From the NCBI RefSeq assembly GCF_900188445.1, contig NZ_FZOR01000013.1, positions 1 through 64,000 of the forward strand: DNA of 64,000 nucleotides. Reading direction: 5' to 3'. Positions 16,548 to 26,218 of this stretch are shown piece by piece. Within the stretch, counting starts at the first letter, position 1. Each line of letters starts with the position of its first letter. This DNA is from Actinomadura meyerae. GTDB taxonomy: Bacteria; Actinomycetota; Actinomycetes; Streptosporangiales; Streptosporangiaceae. The translations under genes were made by a program, and so were the position numbers. The notes under the pieces were generated by a model. The model did no database searches. It saw nothing but the letters and a program-made list of their open reading frames with translations, and was not told the DNA's origin.

Positions 16548-18406
16548 TGGACACCGCACCCGGCACGACACCCGGCACGACACCCGGTACCGCACACGCC
16601 ACCGCGCTGGCCGCGTTCGTGCGCGGCGCGTCGCCCGACGCCAAGATCCGCGCCCGGCTGCGGGAGGCCGTCCCCGAGGAGTTCTTCACCTACCCCGGCG
16701 GCCTCACCGCCCGCGAGCGCCAGGCCCTGACCTACGCGCGGCTGCGCAGCGCCGGGCTCGCCGCGCCGCCCGCCGCCGACCTGCTCGCCGACCCGCCGGC
16801 GCTGTGCGCGCTGCTGGACCGCGCCGCGATCGCCGACCCCGCCCTGTTCCACGTGATGCTGCTGCACTACACCCTCGCCCTCGGCCCCATCATCCGGTTC
16901 GGCTCCGACAGCGCCGACAGCGCCGGTGGGGGCGGCGCGGGAGGCGCGCGGGAGGCGCTGGAGTCGATGCGGTCGGCCGGGACGCTGCTGATGACCGAGG
17001 TCGGCCGCAGCAACAGCCACCTGTCGCCCCGCACCACCGCCCGCCACGACCCCGCCACCGGCGAGTTCGTCCTGACCACCCCCGACACCGAGGCCGCCAA
17101 GTTCCCCACCAACACCGCCCACCCCGGCGTCGCCAAGACCGCCGCCGTCTACGCCACCCTCGTCCACGGCGGCCGCGAGCGCGGCGTGTTCGTGTTCGCG
17201 GTGCCGCTGCGCCGCCCCGACGGCACCGTCCCGCCCGGCGTCCGGATCGTGCCCGCCCCCGAGACGACCGGGCTGCAGATCGACTACGCCGCCGTCCTGC
17301 TCGACGGCGTCCGCGTCCCCCACGCCGCGTGGCTGCGCGACGGCGCCCGCATCGACCCCGACGGGACCTTCCACGACCCCGCCGGCGACCCCGCGGCGCG
17401 CCTCACCCGCTCCATGGGCGTGGCGCCGCCGGTGTGGCGGTCCGTCATCTCCGCCTCCGCCGCGATCACCCGCGCCGCCGCAGGGATGCTGGCCGCGCAC
17501 TCCTCCGGCCGCACCACCCTCGGCCGGCTCGCGCCCCGCCGCCCCCTCACCGACTACCGCAACCAGCAGGAGGCGGTCCTCGGCGCGCTCGCCGCCGGCT
17601 ACGCCCTCACCGCCGTCGCCGCGCACGTCACCGCGCCCCGCCCCGGCGGCCCCGGCGGCCCCGGCCCGGCCGGGGAGGGGCCCGAGACCGCGTGGGCGCC
17701 GTGGTCGGCCGTCGACCGCGACCTGGCGCTGCTGAAGGCCGCCGCGACCGCGCAGGCGCAGGAGACGGTGTCGGCGTGCCGGGTGCACAGCGGCGCGCCC
17801 GGCTTCGCCGCCGACGAGCGCCTCAACGCCTACCGCGGCCTGACCCACGCCTACCAGAACGCCGGCGGCGACAACGAGCTGATCCTCTACGACACCGCCC
17901 GCGCCATGGCCGCCCTCGACCGCTACACCCCGCCCGCCCCCGCCGCCGCCCCGCCGGGCGAAGAGGGCCTGGACGCGCCGCGCACACCGCTGCTGCTGCT
18001 CCGCGAGGCCGAGCGGCGGATGCGCGACCGGCTCCAGCACCAGGTCGAGACCGCGCTGGCGGGCGGCGGCGACGCCTTCACCGCCTGGAACGCCAACCTG
18101 GCCCTGGCCGCCCGGACCGCCACCGCCTGCGCCGACCGGATCGTCCTGGAGATCTGCGCCGCCGCCGCGGCCGCCGGCCCCGAACCGCTGGCGCGGGTGC
18201 TGCACCTGCACGCGCTGAACCTCGTCGAGCGCCGCGCCGCCGACCTGCTCGACGAGGGCGCCGCCGCACCCGGCCTCCTGGAGGACGTGCGGGCGGCGCG
18301 CCGCCGCGCCTGCGACGCGCTGGCACCCGCGGCCGCGGACCTGGCCGCCGCGTTCGAGCTGCCCGCCCCCGTCACCGCGCCCACCGCGTTCCTCACCGGC
18401 CCCTGA
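16547..18406 (+). CDS. Acyl-CoA dehydrogenase/oxidase-family flavoprotein
   Basis: A 619-residue protein similar in length and pattern to acyl-CoA oxidases (ACOX). The N-terminal helical part is followed by the flavin-binding stretch LLMTEVGRSNSHLSPRTTA and by TPDTEAAKFPTNTAH, which resembles the ACOX motif that contacts FAD and acyl-CoA. A helical C-terminal domain carries YQNAGGDNELILYDTARAM. It would introduce a 2,3-double bond into an acyl-CoA or ACP-bound chain. The ATG overlaps the acyltransferase stop (TGATG), so the two are coupled and likely act in one pathway. Confidence 0.8.
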   Translation: MDTAPGTTPGTTPGTAHATALAAFVRGASPDAKIRARLREAVPEEFFTYPGGLTARERQALTYARLRSAGLAAPPAADLLADPPALCALLDRAAIADPALFHVMLLHYTLALGPIIRFGSDSADSAGGGGAGGAREALESMRSAGTLLMTEVGRSNSHLSPRTTARHDPATGEFVLTTPDTEAAKFPTNTAHPGVAKTAAVYATLVHGGRERGVFVFAVPLRRPDGTVPPGVRIVPAPETTGLQIDYAAVLLDGVRVPHAAWLRDGARIDPDGTFHDPAGDPAARLTRSMGVAPPVWRSVISASAAITRAAAGMLAAHSSGRTTLGRLAPRRPLTDYRNQQEAVLGALAAGYALTAVAAHVTAPRPGGPGGPGPAGEGPETAWAPWSAVDRDLALLKAAATAQAQETVSACRVHSGAPGFAADERLNAYRGLTHAYQNAGGDNELILYDTARAMAALDRYTPPAPAAAPPGEEGLDAPRTPLLLLREAERRMRDRLQHQVETALAGGGDAFTAWNANLALAARTATACADRIVLEICAAAAAAGPEPLARVLHLHALNLVERRAADLLDEGAAAPGLLEDVRAARRRACDALAPAAADLAAAFELPAPVTAPTAFLTGP

Positions 18407-18473
18407 CCCCGTCCCCTACGCTCGGTCGGACGCGGAACGGCACGCCGCGCGGCTAATTGCCCAACTGCCCGGG

Positions 18474-18499
18474 GGAACCGGGCAGGGATGGCTACCGTT
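18474..18499 (+). promoter_or_regulatory. ECF-type promoter upstream of the TerD-family gene
   Basis: GGAACC (18474-18479), a 16-base spacer, then CGTT (18496-18499) matches the actinobacterial extracytoplasmic-function sigma consensus of the SigE/SigH kind. It lies about 60 bases before the TerD start. Confidence 0.5.
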
Positions 18500-18560
18500 C
18501 TCGTAAGACAGACCGATCGCGGGCGCCTGCGCCCGCAGTCCGATACGGAGGTAGACAACA

Positions 18561-19136
18561 GTGGGAGTCAGTCTGAGCAAGGGCGGCAACGTCTCGCTGA
18601 CCAAGGAGGCCCCCGGACTGACCGCCGTCGTGGTCGGTCTGGGCTGGGACGTGCGGACCACCACCGGGACCGACTTCGACCTGGACGCCAGCGCCCTGCT
18701 GGTCTCGGCGGAGAACAAGGTGCTGTCGGACCAGCACTTCGTGTTCTTCAACAACCTCAAGAGCCCCGACGGCTCGGTCGAGCACACCGGCGACAACCTC
18801 ACCGGTGAGGGCGAGGGCGACGACGAGCAGATCAAGGTCAGCCTCACCTCGGTCCCCGCCGACGTCGCCAAGATCGTGTTCCCGGTGTCGATCTACGACG
18901 CCGACGGCCGCCAGCAGAACTTCGGGCAGGTCCGCAACGCGTTCATCCGCGTGGTGAACCAGGCCGACAACAGCGAGATCGCGCGCTACGACCTCTCGGA
19001 GGACGCCTCGACCGAGACCGCCATGGTCTTCGGCGAGCTGTACCGCAACGGCGCCGAGTGGAAGTTCCGCGCGGTCGGGCAGGGCTACGCCTCCGGCCTG
19101 GCGGGCATCGCCTCCGACTTCGGCGTGAACGTCTGA
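18561..19136 (+). CDS. TerD-family stress/tellurium-resistance protein
   Basis: A 191-residue TerD-domain protein. The start [19 protein letters not shown] and the acidic calcium-binding pattern [13 protein letters not shown] with [16 protein letters not shown] are diagnostic. TerD proteins bind calcium and take part in envelope or stress responses; tellurite resistance is only one reported phenotype. The GTG start has GGAGG 9 bases upstream. It is a single gene with an ECF-type promoter ahead and a strong hairpin behind. Confidence 0.93.
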   Translation: MGVSLSKGGNVSLTKEAPGLTAVVVGLGWDVRTTTGTDFDLDASALLVSAENKVLSDQHFVFFNNLKSPDGSVEHTGDNLTGEGEGDDEQIKVSLTSVPADVAKIVFPVSIYDADGRQQNFGQVRNAFIRVVNQADNSEIARYDLSEDASTETAMVFGELYRNGAEWKFRAVGQGYASGLAGIASDFGVNV

Positions 19137-19153
19137 CCGTCCGGTCGATGCGC

Positions 19154-19188
19154 GGCGGGGCGCCCCGGGACCTCCCGGGCCGCCCCGC
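19154..19188. terminator. Bidirectional hairpin between TerD and RidA genes
   Basis: CCCGGGA/TCCCGGG with a CC loop is extended by CGGGGCG/CGCCCCG across one C-C mismatch, giving about 14-15 base pairs between the two convergent genes. There is no U tract, as is common in high-GC actinomycetes. Confidence 0.65.
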
Positions 19189-19236
19189 TCCGCGTAGCGG
19201 GCCCCGTCCGAGCCGGGCCGATCGGCGGCGGGCGGG

Positions 19237-19668
19237 TCAGGCGCTCGGGCGGGCGGCGGGGACGACGGCCAGGGCCTCGATCTCCACCAGCAGGTCGTCG
19301 CGGACCAGCCGGGACACCTCGACCAGCGACGCCGCCGGCGCCACCCCCTCGGGCACGAACTCGGCGCGGACGGCGCGGACCACGCCGACGCCGCCGGCGT
19401 CGCGCAGGAAGTAGCCGAGCCGCACCACGTGCTCCCAGCGGGCCCCGGCGGCGGTCAGCGCGGCCTCCAGGTTGGCGAACACCTGCCGCGTCTGCGCCTC
19501 CAGGTCGCCGGGGCCGACCAGGTTCCCGTCCCCGTCCAGGGCGATCTGCCCGCTCACCGCCACCAGTCGCCCCAGCAGGTCGGCCGAGACGGCGTGGCTG
19601 TAGCCGGGACCGGGCGCCAGGCCCGGCGCGTCGACCTGCCGGATTCCGGACCGTGGATCCTCGCTCAT
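19237..19668 (-). CDS. RidA-family protein (YjgF/Rid)
   Basis: A 143-residue Rid protein. The visible features are VAVSGQIALDGDGNLVG, TRQVFANLEAALTAAGA, VRLGYFLRD and the C-terminal VEIEALAVVP. Canonical RidA has a catalytic Arg in CTRVE near the C-terminus; here the equivalent stretch reads DLLVEIEAL, so it may belong to a non-deaminating Rid subgroup. ATG 19668 is preferred over the GTG directly upstream. Confidence 0.88.
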   Translation of the reverse strand: MSEDPRSGIRQVDAPGLAPGPGYSHAVSADLLGRLVAVSGQIALDGDGNLVGPGDLEAQTRQVFANLEAALTAAGARWEHVVRLGYFLRDAGGVGVVRAVRAEFVPEGVAPAASLVEVSRLVRDDLLVEIEALAVVPAARPSA

Positions 19669-19727
19669 CACAAGATCACCCTACCGGCGCCCCGCCCCGC
19701 CGGGCCGGGGGCGCCGGCAGCCGCGGG

Positions 19728-21491
19728 TCAGGTCAGCAGCTCCTCCCGCAGCCGCCGCTTGAGGATCTTCCCGCCGGGGTTGCGGGGCAGCGGCTCGTCG
19801 CGGAACCACACGTGCGCCGGCACCTTGAACGCCGCGATCCGCCCGCCGGTGAACTCCCGGATCTGCGCCTCGTCGACCGCCGCGCCCGGCCGCGGCACGA
19901 TCACCGCGCCGACCTCCTCGCCCAGGACCTCGTGCGGGACGCCGATCACGGCGCAGTCGGCGACCGCCGGATGCTCGTACAGGACCGCCTCCACCTCGGC
20001 GCAGTAGACGTTCTCGCCGCCGCGGATCAGCATGTCCTTGGCCCGGTCGACGATGTAGACGAACCCGTCGGCGTCCAGCCGGGCCAGGTCGCCGCTGCGG
20101 AACCAGCCGTCCTCGAACGCGGCCGTGGTCGCCTCGGGCTTGTTCCAGTACCCCTTGATGACGTTCGGGCCCTTGATCAGCAGCTCGCCGACCTCGCCGG
20201 GCGGCAGCTCCCGCCCGCCGGGGTCCACCACCTTGACGTCGCAGACCGCGACGGGCGGGCCGACGCTCTCGGGACGCTCCAGGTAGTTCACACCGCCGTT
20301 GTAGGTGGTCACCGACGAGGTCTCGGTCAGCCCGTAGCCGTTGCCGGGCACCCGCTCGGGCAGCCGCTCCTTGATCTTGTCGACCAGGGCGGGCGCGGCC
20401 GGGGCACCGCCGTAGCTGACCCCGGTGAGGCTGGAGGTGTCGTAGTCGCCGAACTCGGGGGAGGTCAGCACCTGCCACGCCATCGTCGGGACGCCGCCGA
20501 ACCCGGTGACCCGCTCCCGCTCGATCAGCTCCAGCGCCCGCCGGACGTCCCACTTGTACATCAGCACGACCGTGCCGCCCTGAAGCGCGCTGCTGACCAG
20601 CACCGAATGGCAGCCGGTGGCGTGGAAGAACGGGACGCTCAGCAGCGTCACCCGCCGCTGCGGCGCGGCCAGCTCGGCGAGCGACCCGCCGGCGCGGACC
20701 CCGGCGGACATGAGCCCGTAGGCGAGGCTGACCGGGTTGGTGGCGATGTTGCGGTGGGTGCCGAGCGCGCCCTTGGACCGCCCGGTGGTGCCGGAGGTGT
20801 AGAAGATCGTGGCGTCGTCCTCGGGGTCGATCGCCACCTCCGGCAGCCCCGCCGACTCCGGGTCGCCGGCGCCGGCGAGAGCGGCGGCCAGGACGTCGTC
20901 GAACGCCTCGGCGCCGTCCGGCGGCGGCCCGCCGGGCCGCACGACCAGGCACGCCGCGCCCAGGCCGGGCAGCGCCCCGGCGAGCCGCTCGGCGCGCTCG
21001 GCGTCGGCGACCAGGACCGTCGCGCCGCTGTCGGCCAGCCCGTACTCCAGCTCGTCGGCGCTCCACCAGGCGTTCAGCGGCACCACCACCGCGCCGGCGG
21101 CCGCGGCGCCGAAGAACGCCACCGACCATTCGGGGTAGTTGCGCATCGCGATCGCGACCCGGTCGCCCTTGGCGACGCCGTACCGGCCGGTGAGGACCCG
21201 CGCGAACGCGGCGGCGCGGGCGTAGTGGTCGGCGAAGGTGAGCCGGTCGCCGTCGTAGACCAGGAAGTCGGCGTCGCCGTGCGCGCGGGAGATCTCCAGG
21301 ACCTCGCGCAGCGTGCCGGGGGCGTTGGCCCACACCCGGGTCCGCACGCCGCGGATGTCCACCTCCCGCATCTCGAACAGCTGGCCGGGCGCGGTCATCG
21401 CCGCCCTGACCTCGGCGATCGCCGGCAGCCCGGACCCACCGGCGCCGCCGGGCTCCCGCACGTCCCGGTCCTGTTCCTGACGGTCCTGCAC
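19728..21491 (-). CDS. Acyl-CoA synthetase / AMP-dependent ligase
   Basis: A 587-residue ANL-superfamily enzyme: P-loop [22 protein letters not shown], the [20 protein letters not shown] core, and NPGGKILKR with the adenylation lysine near the C-terminus. It should activate a carboxylic acid, probably a fatty acid, to its CoA thioester. The GTG at 21491 is taken as start because GGGAGG lies 7 bases upstream; the reading frame stays open to 21581. It could supply acyl-CoA to the KAS III/acyltransferase/oxidase cluster, but that link is only positional. Confidence 0.88.
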   Translation of the reverse strand: MQDRQEQDRDVREPGGAGGSGLPAIAEVRAAMTAPGQLFEMREVDIRGVRTRVWANAPGTLREVLEISRAHGDADFLVYDGDRLTFADHYARAAAFARVLTGRYGVAKGDRVAIAMRNYPEWSVAFFGAAAAGAVVVPLNAWWSADELEYGLADSGATVLVADAERAERLAGALPGLGAACLVVRPGGPPPDGAEAFDDVLAAALAGAGDPESAGLPEVAIDPEDDATIFYTSGTTGRSKGALGTHRNIATNPVSLAYGLMSAGVRAGGSLAELAAPQRRVTLLSVPFFHATGCHSVLVSSALQGGTVVLMYKWDVRRALELIERERVTGFGGVPTMAWQVLTSPEFGDYDTSSLTGVSYGGAPAAPALVDKIKERLPERVPGNGYGLTETSSVTTYNGGVNYLERPESVGPPVAVCDVKVVDPGGRELPPGEVGELLIKGPNVIKGYWNKPEATTAAFEDGWFRSGDLARLDADGFVYIVDRAKDMLIRGGENVYCAEVEAVLYEHPAVADCAVIGVPHEVLGEEVGAVIVPRPGAAVDEAQIREFTGGRIAAFKVPAHVWFRDEPLPRNPGGKILKRRLREELLT

Positions 21492-21667
21492 GTCGCGCCT
21501 CCCGCGGGGTGACGGCGCGCCGCCGCGCGGCCCGACCGCCGAACACGGTTCGGTGCGCCGTGCGGAAAATCTATGATCCACGTCACGTGCAGGTCAACGC
21601 CCCGGCCGCGGCGCGGCCCCGGACCGCGGCGGCGCGAGCGAAGATCCCCACCTGCGACAATGGGGAC

Positions 21668-22447
21668 ATGACCGAACGCGGGCCGATCGAGTACTGGCTG
21701 TCGGACATGGACGGCGTCCTGGTCCACGAGGGCCGCCCGGTGCCCGGCGCCGAGGAGTTCATCCGGCGGCTGTCGGCGTCGGGGACGCCGTTCCTCGTCC
21801 TGACCAACAACTCGATCTACACTCCCCGGGACCTGTCGGCCCGGCTGGCGGCGGCGGGCCTGCAGGTCCCGGCCGCGTCCATCTGGACCTCCGCGCTGGC
21901 CACCGCGCGGTTCCTGGCCGACCAGCGGCCCGAGGGCTCGGCGTACGTGATCGGGGAGGCGGGGCTGACCACGGCGCTGCACGAGGCCGGCTTCGTCCTC
22001 ACCGACATCGACCCCGACTACGTGGTCCTCGGCGAGACGCGCACCTACAGCTTCTCCCAGATCACCCGGGCGATCCGGCTGGTCGAGGGCGGCGCCCGGT
22101 TCGTGGCGACCAATCCCGACCCGGTCGGCCCGTCCCCGGAGGGGTCGCTGCCGGCCTGCGGCGCGGTCGCCGCGATGATCACCCGGGCGACGGGGGTGGA
22201 GCCGTACTTCGTCGGCAAGCCGAACCCGCTGATGATGCGGACCGCGCTGAACGTGGCCGGCGCGCACAGCGAGAGCACCGCGATGATCGGCGACCGGATG
22301 GACACCGACGTCGTCGCCGGCATCGAGGCCGGGCTGGAGACGATCCTGGTGCTGTCCGGTGTGACCCGCGAGGAGGAGATCGCCCGGTTCCCGTTCCGGC
22401 CGAGCCGCGTCGTCCCCTCCATCGCCGACCTGGTCGACCTGGTCTGA
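21668..22447 (+). CDS. HAD-IIA family phosphatase (NagD-like)
   Basis: A 259-residue HAD hydrolase. Motif I is [12 protein letters not shown], the class IIA cap starts at FLVLTNNS, motif III is in GKPNPLMM and motif IV in [14 protein letters not shown]. NagD-type enzymes dephosphorylate nucleotides or sugar phosphates. It is a monocistronic unit, with direct repeats behind it facing a convergent gene. Confidence 0.9.
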   Translation: MTERGPIEYWLSDMDGVLVHEGRPVPGAEEFIRRLSASGTPFLVLTNNSIYTPRDLSARLAAAGLQVPAASIWTSALATARFLADQRPEGSAYVIGEAGLTTALHEAGFVLTDIDPDYVVLGETRTYSFSQITRAIRLVEGGARFVATNPDPVGPSPEGSLPACGAVAAMITRATGVEPYFVGKPNPLMMRTALNVAGAHSESTAMIGDRMDTDVVAGIEAGLETILVLSGVTREEEIARFPFRPSRVVPSIADLVDLV

Positions 22448-22467
22448 CCCCGCGCGTGGACGGCACC

Positions 22468-22512
22468 GGGACCTCCCGGGGCGGTACCTCCGGGGGCGGT
22501 ACCTCCGGGGGC
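22468..22512. repeat. 15-base tandem repeat between convergent genes
   Basis: GGTACCTCCGGGGGC occurs at 22483-22497 and 22498-22512, with a diverged copy at 22468-22482. It fills the gap between the HAD phosphatase and the SnoaL-like gene. Each copy contains CC-TCCGG elements that could fold, so it may work as a terminator. Confidence 0.6.
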
Positions 22513-22518
22513 GGGAGT

Positions 22519-22926
22519 TCAGCCGAGGGCGCCGAGCGCGGTCATCATGCCCAGCGCGTCCGAGACGACCCAGTACTCGGCGAACCGGCCGTCCTCGGCG
22601 CGGAAGATGTCCTGCCCGCGGAACGACACCTGCGTCCCGGGCGCGGCGGTCGCGCCGGGAACGCCGCCCCGGTAGGAGCCGTGGAAGGTCCACGCGGCGG
22701 CGACCATGCCGCCGCCCACGACCGGGCCGGCGTCCAGGGAGGTGCGGGCGCCGGAGAAGTACTCCTGGGAGCGGCGGACCTGCTCGGCCGCCTCGGCGGG
22801 CCCGCGCACCTCCAGGTTCGGCCAGTGCCCGGTGAAGTCGGGGGTGAGGATCTCCTCGGCCACGGCGAGGTCGCCCTGCCACACCTCGAACAGCCAGCGC
22901 CGGTACAGCGCGTCCAACGAGTCCAT
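22519..22926 (-). CDS. SnoaL-like / ester-cyclase family protein
   Basis: A 135-residue NTF2-like protein with the pattern MDSLDALYRRWLFEVWQGD, then FTGHWPNLEVRGPA, and the Asp/His-containing VSFRGQDIFRAEDG. Such small alpha+beta barrels cyclise polyketides in some pathways but are often uncharacterised. The start is set at the ATG at 22926 with GGGAAGGG upstream. It is divergent from the YigZ gene. Confidence 0.75.
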   Translation of the reverse strand: MDSLDALYRRWLFEVWQGDLAVAEEILTPDFTGHWPNLEVRGPAEAAEQVRRSQEYFSGARTSLDAGPVVGGGMVAAAWTFHGSYRGGVPGATAAPGTQVSFRGQDIFRAEDGRFAEYWVVSDALGMMTALGALG

Positions 22927-22979
22927 GGCGGGCACCCTTCCCGGGCGCGCGGCCCGGTGAACATACACTCGGGAGCGCC

Positions 22980-23603
22980 ATGCGCATGATCAGACAGGGC
23001 GGGTCCCGCGAGCTGGAGGTCCGCAGGTCCCGGTTCATCTGCACGCTCGCGCGCGTCGCCGACGAGGCCGAGGCGGCGGCGTTCATCGCCGCGCACCGCC
23101 GCGCGCACCGCGACGCCACCCACAACTGCACCGCCTACGTGGTCGGCGAGCACGGCGAGATCACCAAGAGCAGCGACGACGGCGAGCCGGCCGGGACGGC
23201 GGGCGTCCCGATGCTGGAGGTGCTGGTGCGGCGCGGCCTGACCGGCACCGCCGCGGTCGTCACCCGCTACTTCGGCGGGGTGAAGCTCGGCGCGGGCGGG
23301 CTGGTCCGCGCCTACGGCCAGGCGGTCGCCGCCGCCGTCGACGCGGTCGGGGTGGTGGAGCTGCGCCCGGTGGTGACGGTCACCGTCGGGGTCGACCACG
23401 CGCTGGCGGGCCGGTTCCTCGGAGACCTGCACGCCGCCGGGCACCAGCCCGCCGACGTCCGCTACGGGACGGCGGTGGAGGCCGACGTGGCGGTGCCCGC
23501 CGCCGACCTTGCGGAGTTCGAGGCGTGGGCCGCGGCGGTCACCGCCGGGCGCGCGTCGCTGCGGCGCGGCGCGCCCGGCCACATCGAGGTCCCGGTCACC
23601 TGA
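22980..23603 (+). CDS. YigZ/IMPACT-family protein
   Basis: A 207-residue protein. RRSRFICTLARV and the hallmark DDGEPAGTAGVPMLEVL plus TRYFGGVKLGAGGLVRAYG identify the UPF0029 (IMPACT) domain, followed by the YigZ C-terminal domain. Eukaryotic IMPACT regulates translation under amino-acid stress; the bacterial role is unclear. Confidence 0.92.
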   Translation: MRMIRQGGSRELEVRRSRFICTLARVADEAEAAAFIAAHRRAHRDATHNCTAYVVGEHGEITKSSDDGEPAGTAGVPMLEVLVRRGLTGTAAVVTRYFGGVKLGAGGLVRAYGQAVAAAVDAVGVVELRPVVTVTVGVDHALAGRFLGDLHAAGHQPADVRYGTAVEADVAVPAADLAEFEAWAAAVTAGRASLRRGAPGHIEVPVT

Positions 23604-23694
23604 GCCCCCGTCCGCTGAGCCGCGGTTGAGCCGAGGTCGCCCGGCCCCGCCGCGCCCGGCGGCGGCCCGCGCGCCGGAAGGCCGGTGAGGCGGC

Positions 23695-24480
23695 TCAGGC
23701 GAGGAAGCCGGCCAGGACGGGCGCGAGCGCGTCGGCCGCGACGTCGTGGGTCTGGCCGTCCAGGACGCGGTAGGTCCCGGCGGGCAGCAGCCCGGCGACG
23801 CGGCGGGCGGTGTCGCGCATCCAGGCGGGGCTGTCGCCGCCGGCCAGCACCAGCGCGGGCACGGTGACGCCTTCGATGAGGGCGGTGGGCGTCGCGCCGC
23901 CGCCGGCGTCGTCCATGACCGCCGAGTCGTAGGCCAGCGTCGGCGCCAGCGCCTCCAGCGCCGGCCACATCGGCGCGTCCCGCATCTGCGCCACCATCTG
24001 CTCGGGCATCCCGACGGTGCGCATGAACAGCGCGAGCGCGTCGCCGCGGCGGCCGTCGGCCAGCATCCCGGTCAGCTCGGTGTTGTAGGCGCGCGAGCGG
24101 GTGAGGCGGTCGTCGTGGCCGGAGTGGAACGGCGGCTCGTACAGCGAGAGCCGGGTGATGGGCAGGCCGCGGGCGGCGGCGCGCAGCGCCAGCACCGCGC
24201 CCGAGGACAGCCCGTGGACGGCGGCCGAGCCGCCGGCGGCGTCCAGCACGGAGGCCAGATCCTCGATCTCGCGGTCGACGGCGTAGGGCGGGGTGTCGCC
24301 GCTGTCGCCGCGGCCCCTGCGGTCGTAGGTCAGGACGGTGTGCCCGGCGGCCAGCCGCTCGGCCAGGTCGGCGCCCGAGCGGCGGTCGTTGAGCGCCCCG
24401 CCGACCAGGACGACGGCCGGGCCGCCGCCGGCCCGGTCGTAGGCGATGGGCGTTCCGTCCTTGGAGTGCACGGTTTCCAT
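23695..24480 (-). CDS. Alpha/beta hydrolase
   Basis: A 261-residue alpha/beta-hydrolase fold protein with nucleophile elbow VHGLSSGAVLAL (GLSSG), an RRGRGDSGD turn and a late DGQTHDVAADAL His. The start is at ATG 24480 with AAGGA 7 bases upstream; an in-frame start at 24558 is less likely. It has a large lid region (residues 125-190). Substrate unknown. It is divergent from a TetR gene that may control it. Confidence 0.87.
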   Translation of the reverse strand: METVHSKDGTPIAYDRAGGGPAVVLVGGALNDRRSGADLAERLAAGHTVLTYDRRGRGDSGDTPPYAVDREIEDLASVLDAAGGSAAVHGLSSGAVLALRAAARGLPITRLSLYEPPFHSGHDDRLTRSRAYNTELTGMLADGRRGDALALFMRTVGMPEQMVAQMRDAPMWPALEALAPTLAYDSAVMDDAGGGATPTALIEGVTVPALVLAGGDSPAWMRDTARRVAGLLPAGTYRVLDGQTHDVAADALAPVLAGFLA

Positions 24481-24681
24481 GAGGGTGTCCTTCCCAGATC
24501 GGCGGCCCCGGTGGCCGGTCTCGTCCCACCGACGAACGGGCGGGCCCGCGGCGGACACTCCGGCGCCGGATTCTTCCTTCTTCCGCGCGCGATCGGTCCG
24601 GGCAGGTCAGGCGAGCTCCTGCAGGCGGCGGGGGCGAGTGCGAGCCCGGCGGCGGGGGAGCGCGGTGTAGCCTTTCCCGCG

Positions 24682-25263
24682 ATGAGCAGGGGCACGATCG
24701 TCGGCGACCAGGTCAGGACGCGGATCCTCCGGGCCGCCGCCGCGGTGCTGGCCGAGCGGGGCGGCTCGGCGGGCATGTCCGACATCGCCGCGGCCGCGGG
24801 CGTCGACCGGGCCGACCTCGACCGCTGCTTCCCCGACCGCGAGGCCCTGCTGGCGGCGCTGCACGAGGCGGCCCTGGCCGATCTGGCGGCGCGGCTGGAG
24901 GAGGCCCGGCTCGACGGCGTCCCGATCGAGGAGGCCGTCGCGCGGATGACCCGCGCGACGATCGCCGCCGCGGCCCGCCACCGGGCGCTGGGGCTGCTGG
25001 AGCGCACGCCGCGGGAGGCGCGCCGCGCGGAGCGGCAGCTCGCCGGGACGGTGCGCGCGGTGTTCGAGCGCGGCGCCGCAGGCGGGCACTTCCGCCGCGA
25101 CATGCCCGTCCACACCCTCGCCGAGATGTACTTCAGCCTGCTGGAGGGCGTGGTGTCACGGGTCGCGGGCCGCCGCCTGGGCGTGGAGGAGGCCGGCGCC
25201 GCCGTCACCACGCTGTTCCTGTCGGGCGCCCTGGCCCGCCCGGACGGGCCGTCCGGCGGCTGA
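24682..25263 (+). CDS. TetR-family transcriptional regulator
   Basis: A 193-residue protein with an N-terminal TetR HTH (RILRAAAAVLAERGG, MSDIAAAAGVDRADLDRCF) and an all-helical ligand domain. HTH residues DLDRCFPDREALL align with the usual TLYRHFPSKEAL, with an unusual Asp-Leu-Asp turn. It lies 21 bases ahead of the TauE/SafE gene, so it may be co-transcribed with it. Confidence 0.85.
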   Translation: MSRGTIVGDQVRTRILRAAAAVLAERGGSAGMSDIAAAAGVDRADLDRCFPDREALLAALHEAALADLAARLEEARLDGVPIEEAVARMTRATIAAAARHRALGLLERTPREARRAERQLAGTVRAVFERGAAGGHFRRDMPVHTLAEMYFSLLEGVVSRVAGRRLGVEEAGAAVTTLFLSGALARPDGPSGG

Positions 25264-25284
25264 CCCCCGCCGCAGGCGGGACGG

Positions 25285-26115
25285 GTGAAGGCGAGGTGGG
25301 CGCCGGTGGCGGGAGTGGAGCTGGCGGTGGCCGCGGCGCTGGTGGTCCTGGCGGTCGCCGCCGGGGTGGGGATCACCGCGGTGGGGCCCGGCGGGGTGCT
25401 GATCACCGTGGGGCTGGTGGCGTTCACCGACCTGACGCCCGCGCAGGTGGCCGGGACGGCCCTGGTCACCAACATCGCGACGGGCCTGGCGGGAACGGCG
25501 GTCTACACCCGGTCGGGGCAGCTGCGCGACCCGGCGACGCGGCGCACGGCGGTGCTGCTGGCGGCCGGCGCCCTGGCCGGGACGCCGCTGGGGGTGGCGG
25601 CGAACGGGCTGGTCGAGGGCCGGATGTTCGGGGTGCTGCTGGGGGCGTTCGTCGCGCTGGTCGCGGTGCTGGTGCTGCGCCGCCGCCCCGCCGCGGCCGC
25701 GGACGCCGTGGCCGGGGACGCGGGGCCCTCGGACGCGGGTGGCGCGCCCGGCCCGGCCGCGATCGGGGCGCCGGCCGCGGTCGCCGTGGGCACCGGGGTC
25801 GCGGCGGCCGGCGCGATGTTCGGCGTCGGGGGGCCGCTGCTGAGCGTCCCGCTGCTGGTGGCGCTGGGCACGCCGGTGCTGGCGGCGCTGGCCGCCGCGC
25901 AGGCCCAGTCGGTGGTGATCGCCGGGATCGGCACCGCCGGGTACCTCGCCGCCGGCGCCGTCGACTGGCCGCTCGCGGCGCTGATGGGCGTCCCGGAACT
26001 CGCGGGCGTGCTGGCCGGGTGGATGATCGCGCGGGCGGTCCCGGCGGCGGCGCTGAAGGCCGCGCTGGTGGTGTGCCTGCTGGCCCTGGCCCCCTACGTG
26101 GCCCTGCACGGCTGA
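25285..26115 (+). CDS. TauE/SafE-family membrane exporter
   Basis: A 276-residue protein with about eight hydrophobic helices in two related halves. GITAVGPGGVLITVGLV and the second-half GVGGPLLSVPLLVALG are the duplicated family motif. Members export sulfite, sulfoacetate or other organic anions. The GTG start follows the TetR stop by 21 bases. The next operon begins about 100 bases later and contains thiol- and iron-related enzymes, so a sulfur link is possible but unproven. Confidence 0.85.
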   Translation: MKARWAPVAGVELAVAAALVVLAVAAGVGITAVGPGGVLITVGLVAFTDLTPAQVAGTALVTNIATGLAGTAVYTRSGQLRDPATRRTAVLLAAGALAGTPLGVAANGLVEGRMFGVLLGAFVALVAVLVLRRRPAAAADAVAGDAGPSDAGGAPGPAAIGAPAAVAVGTGVAAAGAMFGVGGPLLSVPLLVALGTPVLAALAAAQAQSVVIAGIGTAGYLAAGAVDWPLAALMGVPELAGVLAGWMIARAVPAAALKAALVVCLLALAPYVALHG

Positions 26116-26218
26116 CCCGCGCACGGCCGCCCCGTAAAGGATCTTGACCGGGGGCGGGAGGGGCCGTCCAGGACGGGCATCCCCCCGGGACGGGTGCACA
26201 CGAGCGAGGGGGCGCCAC

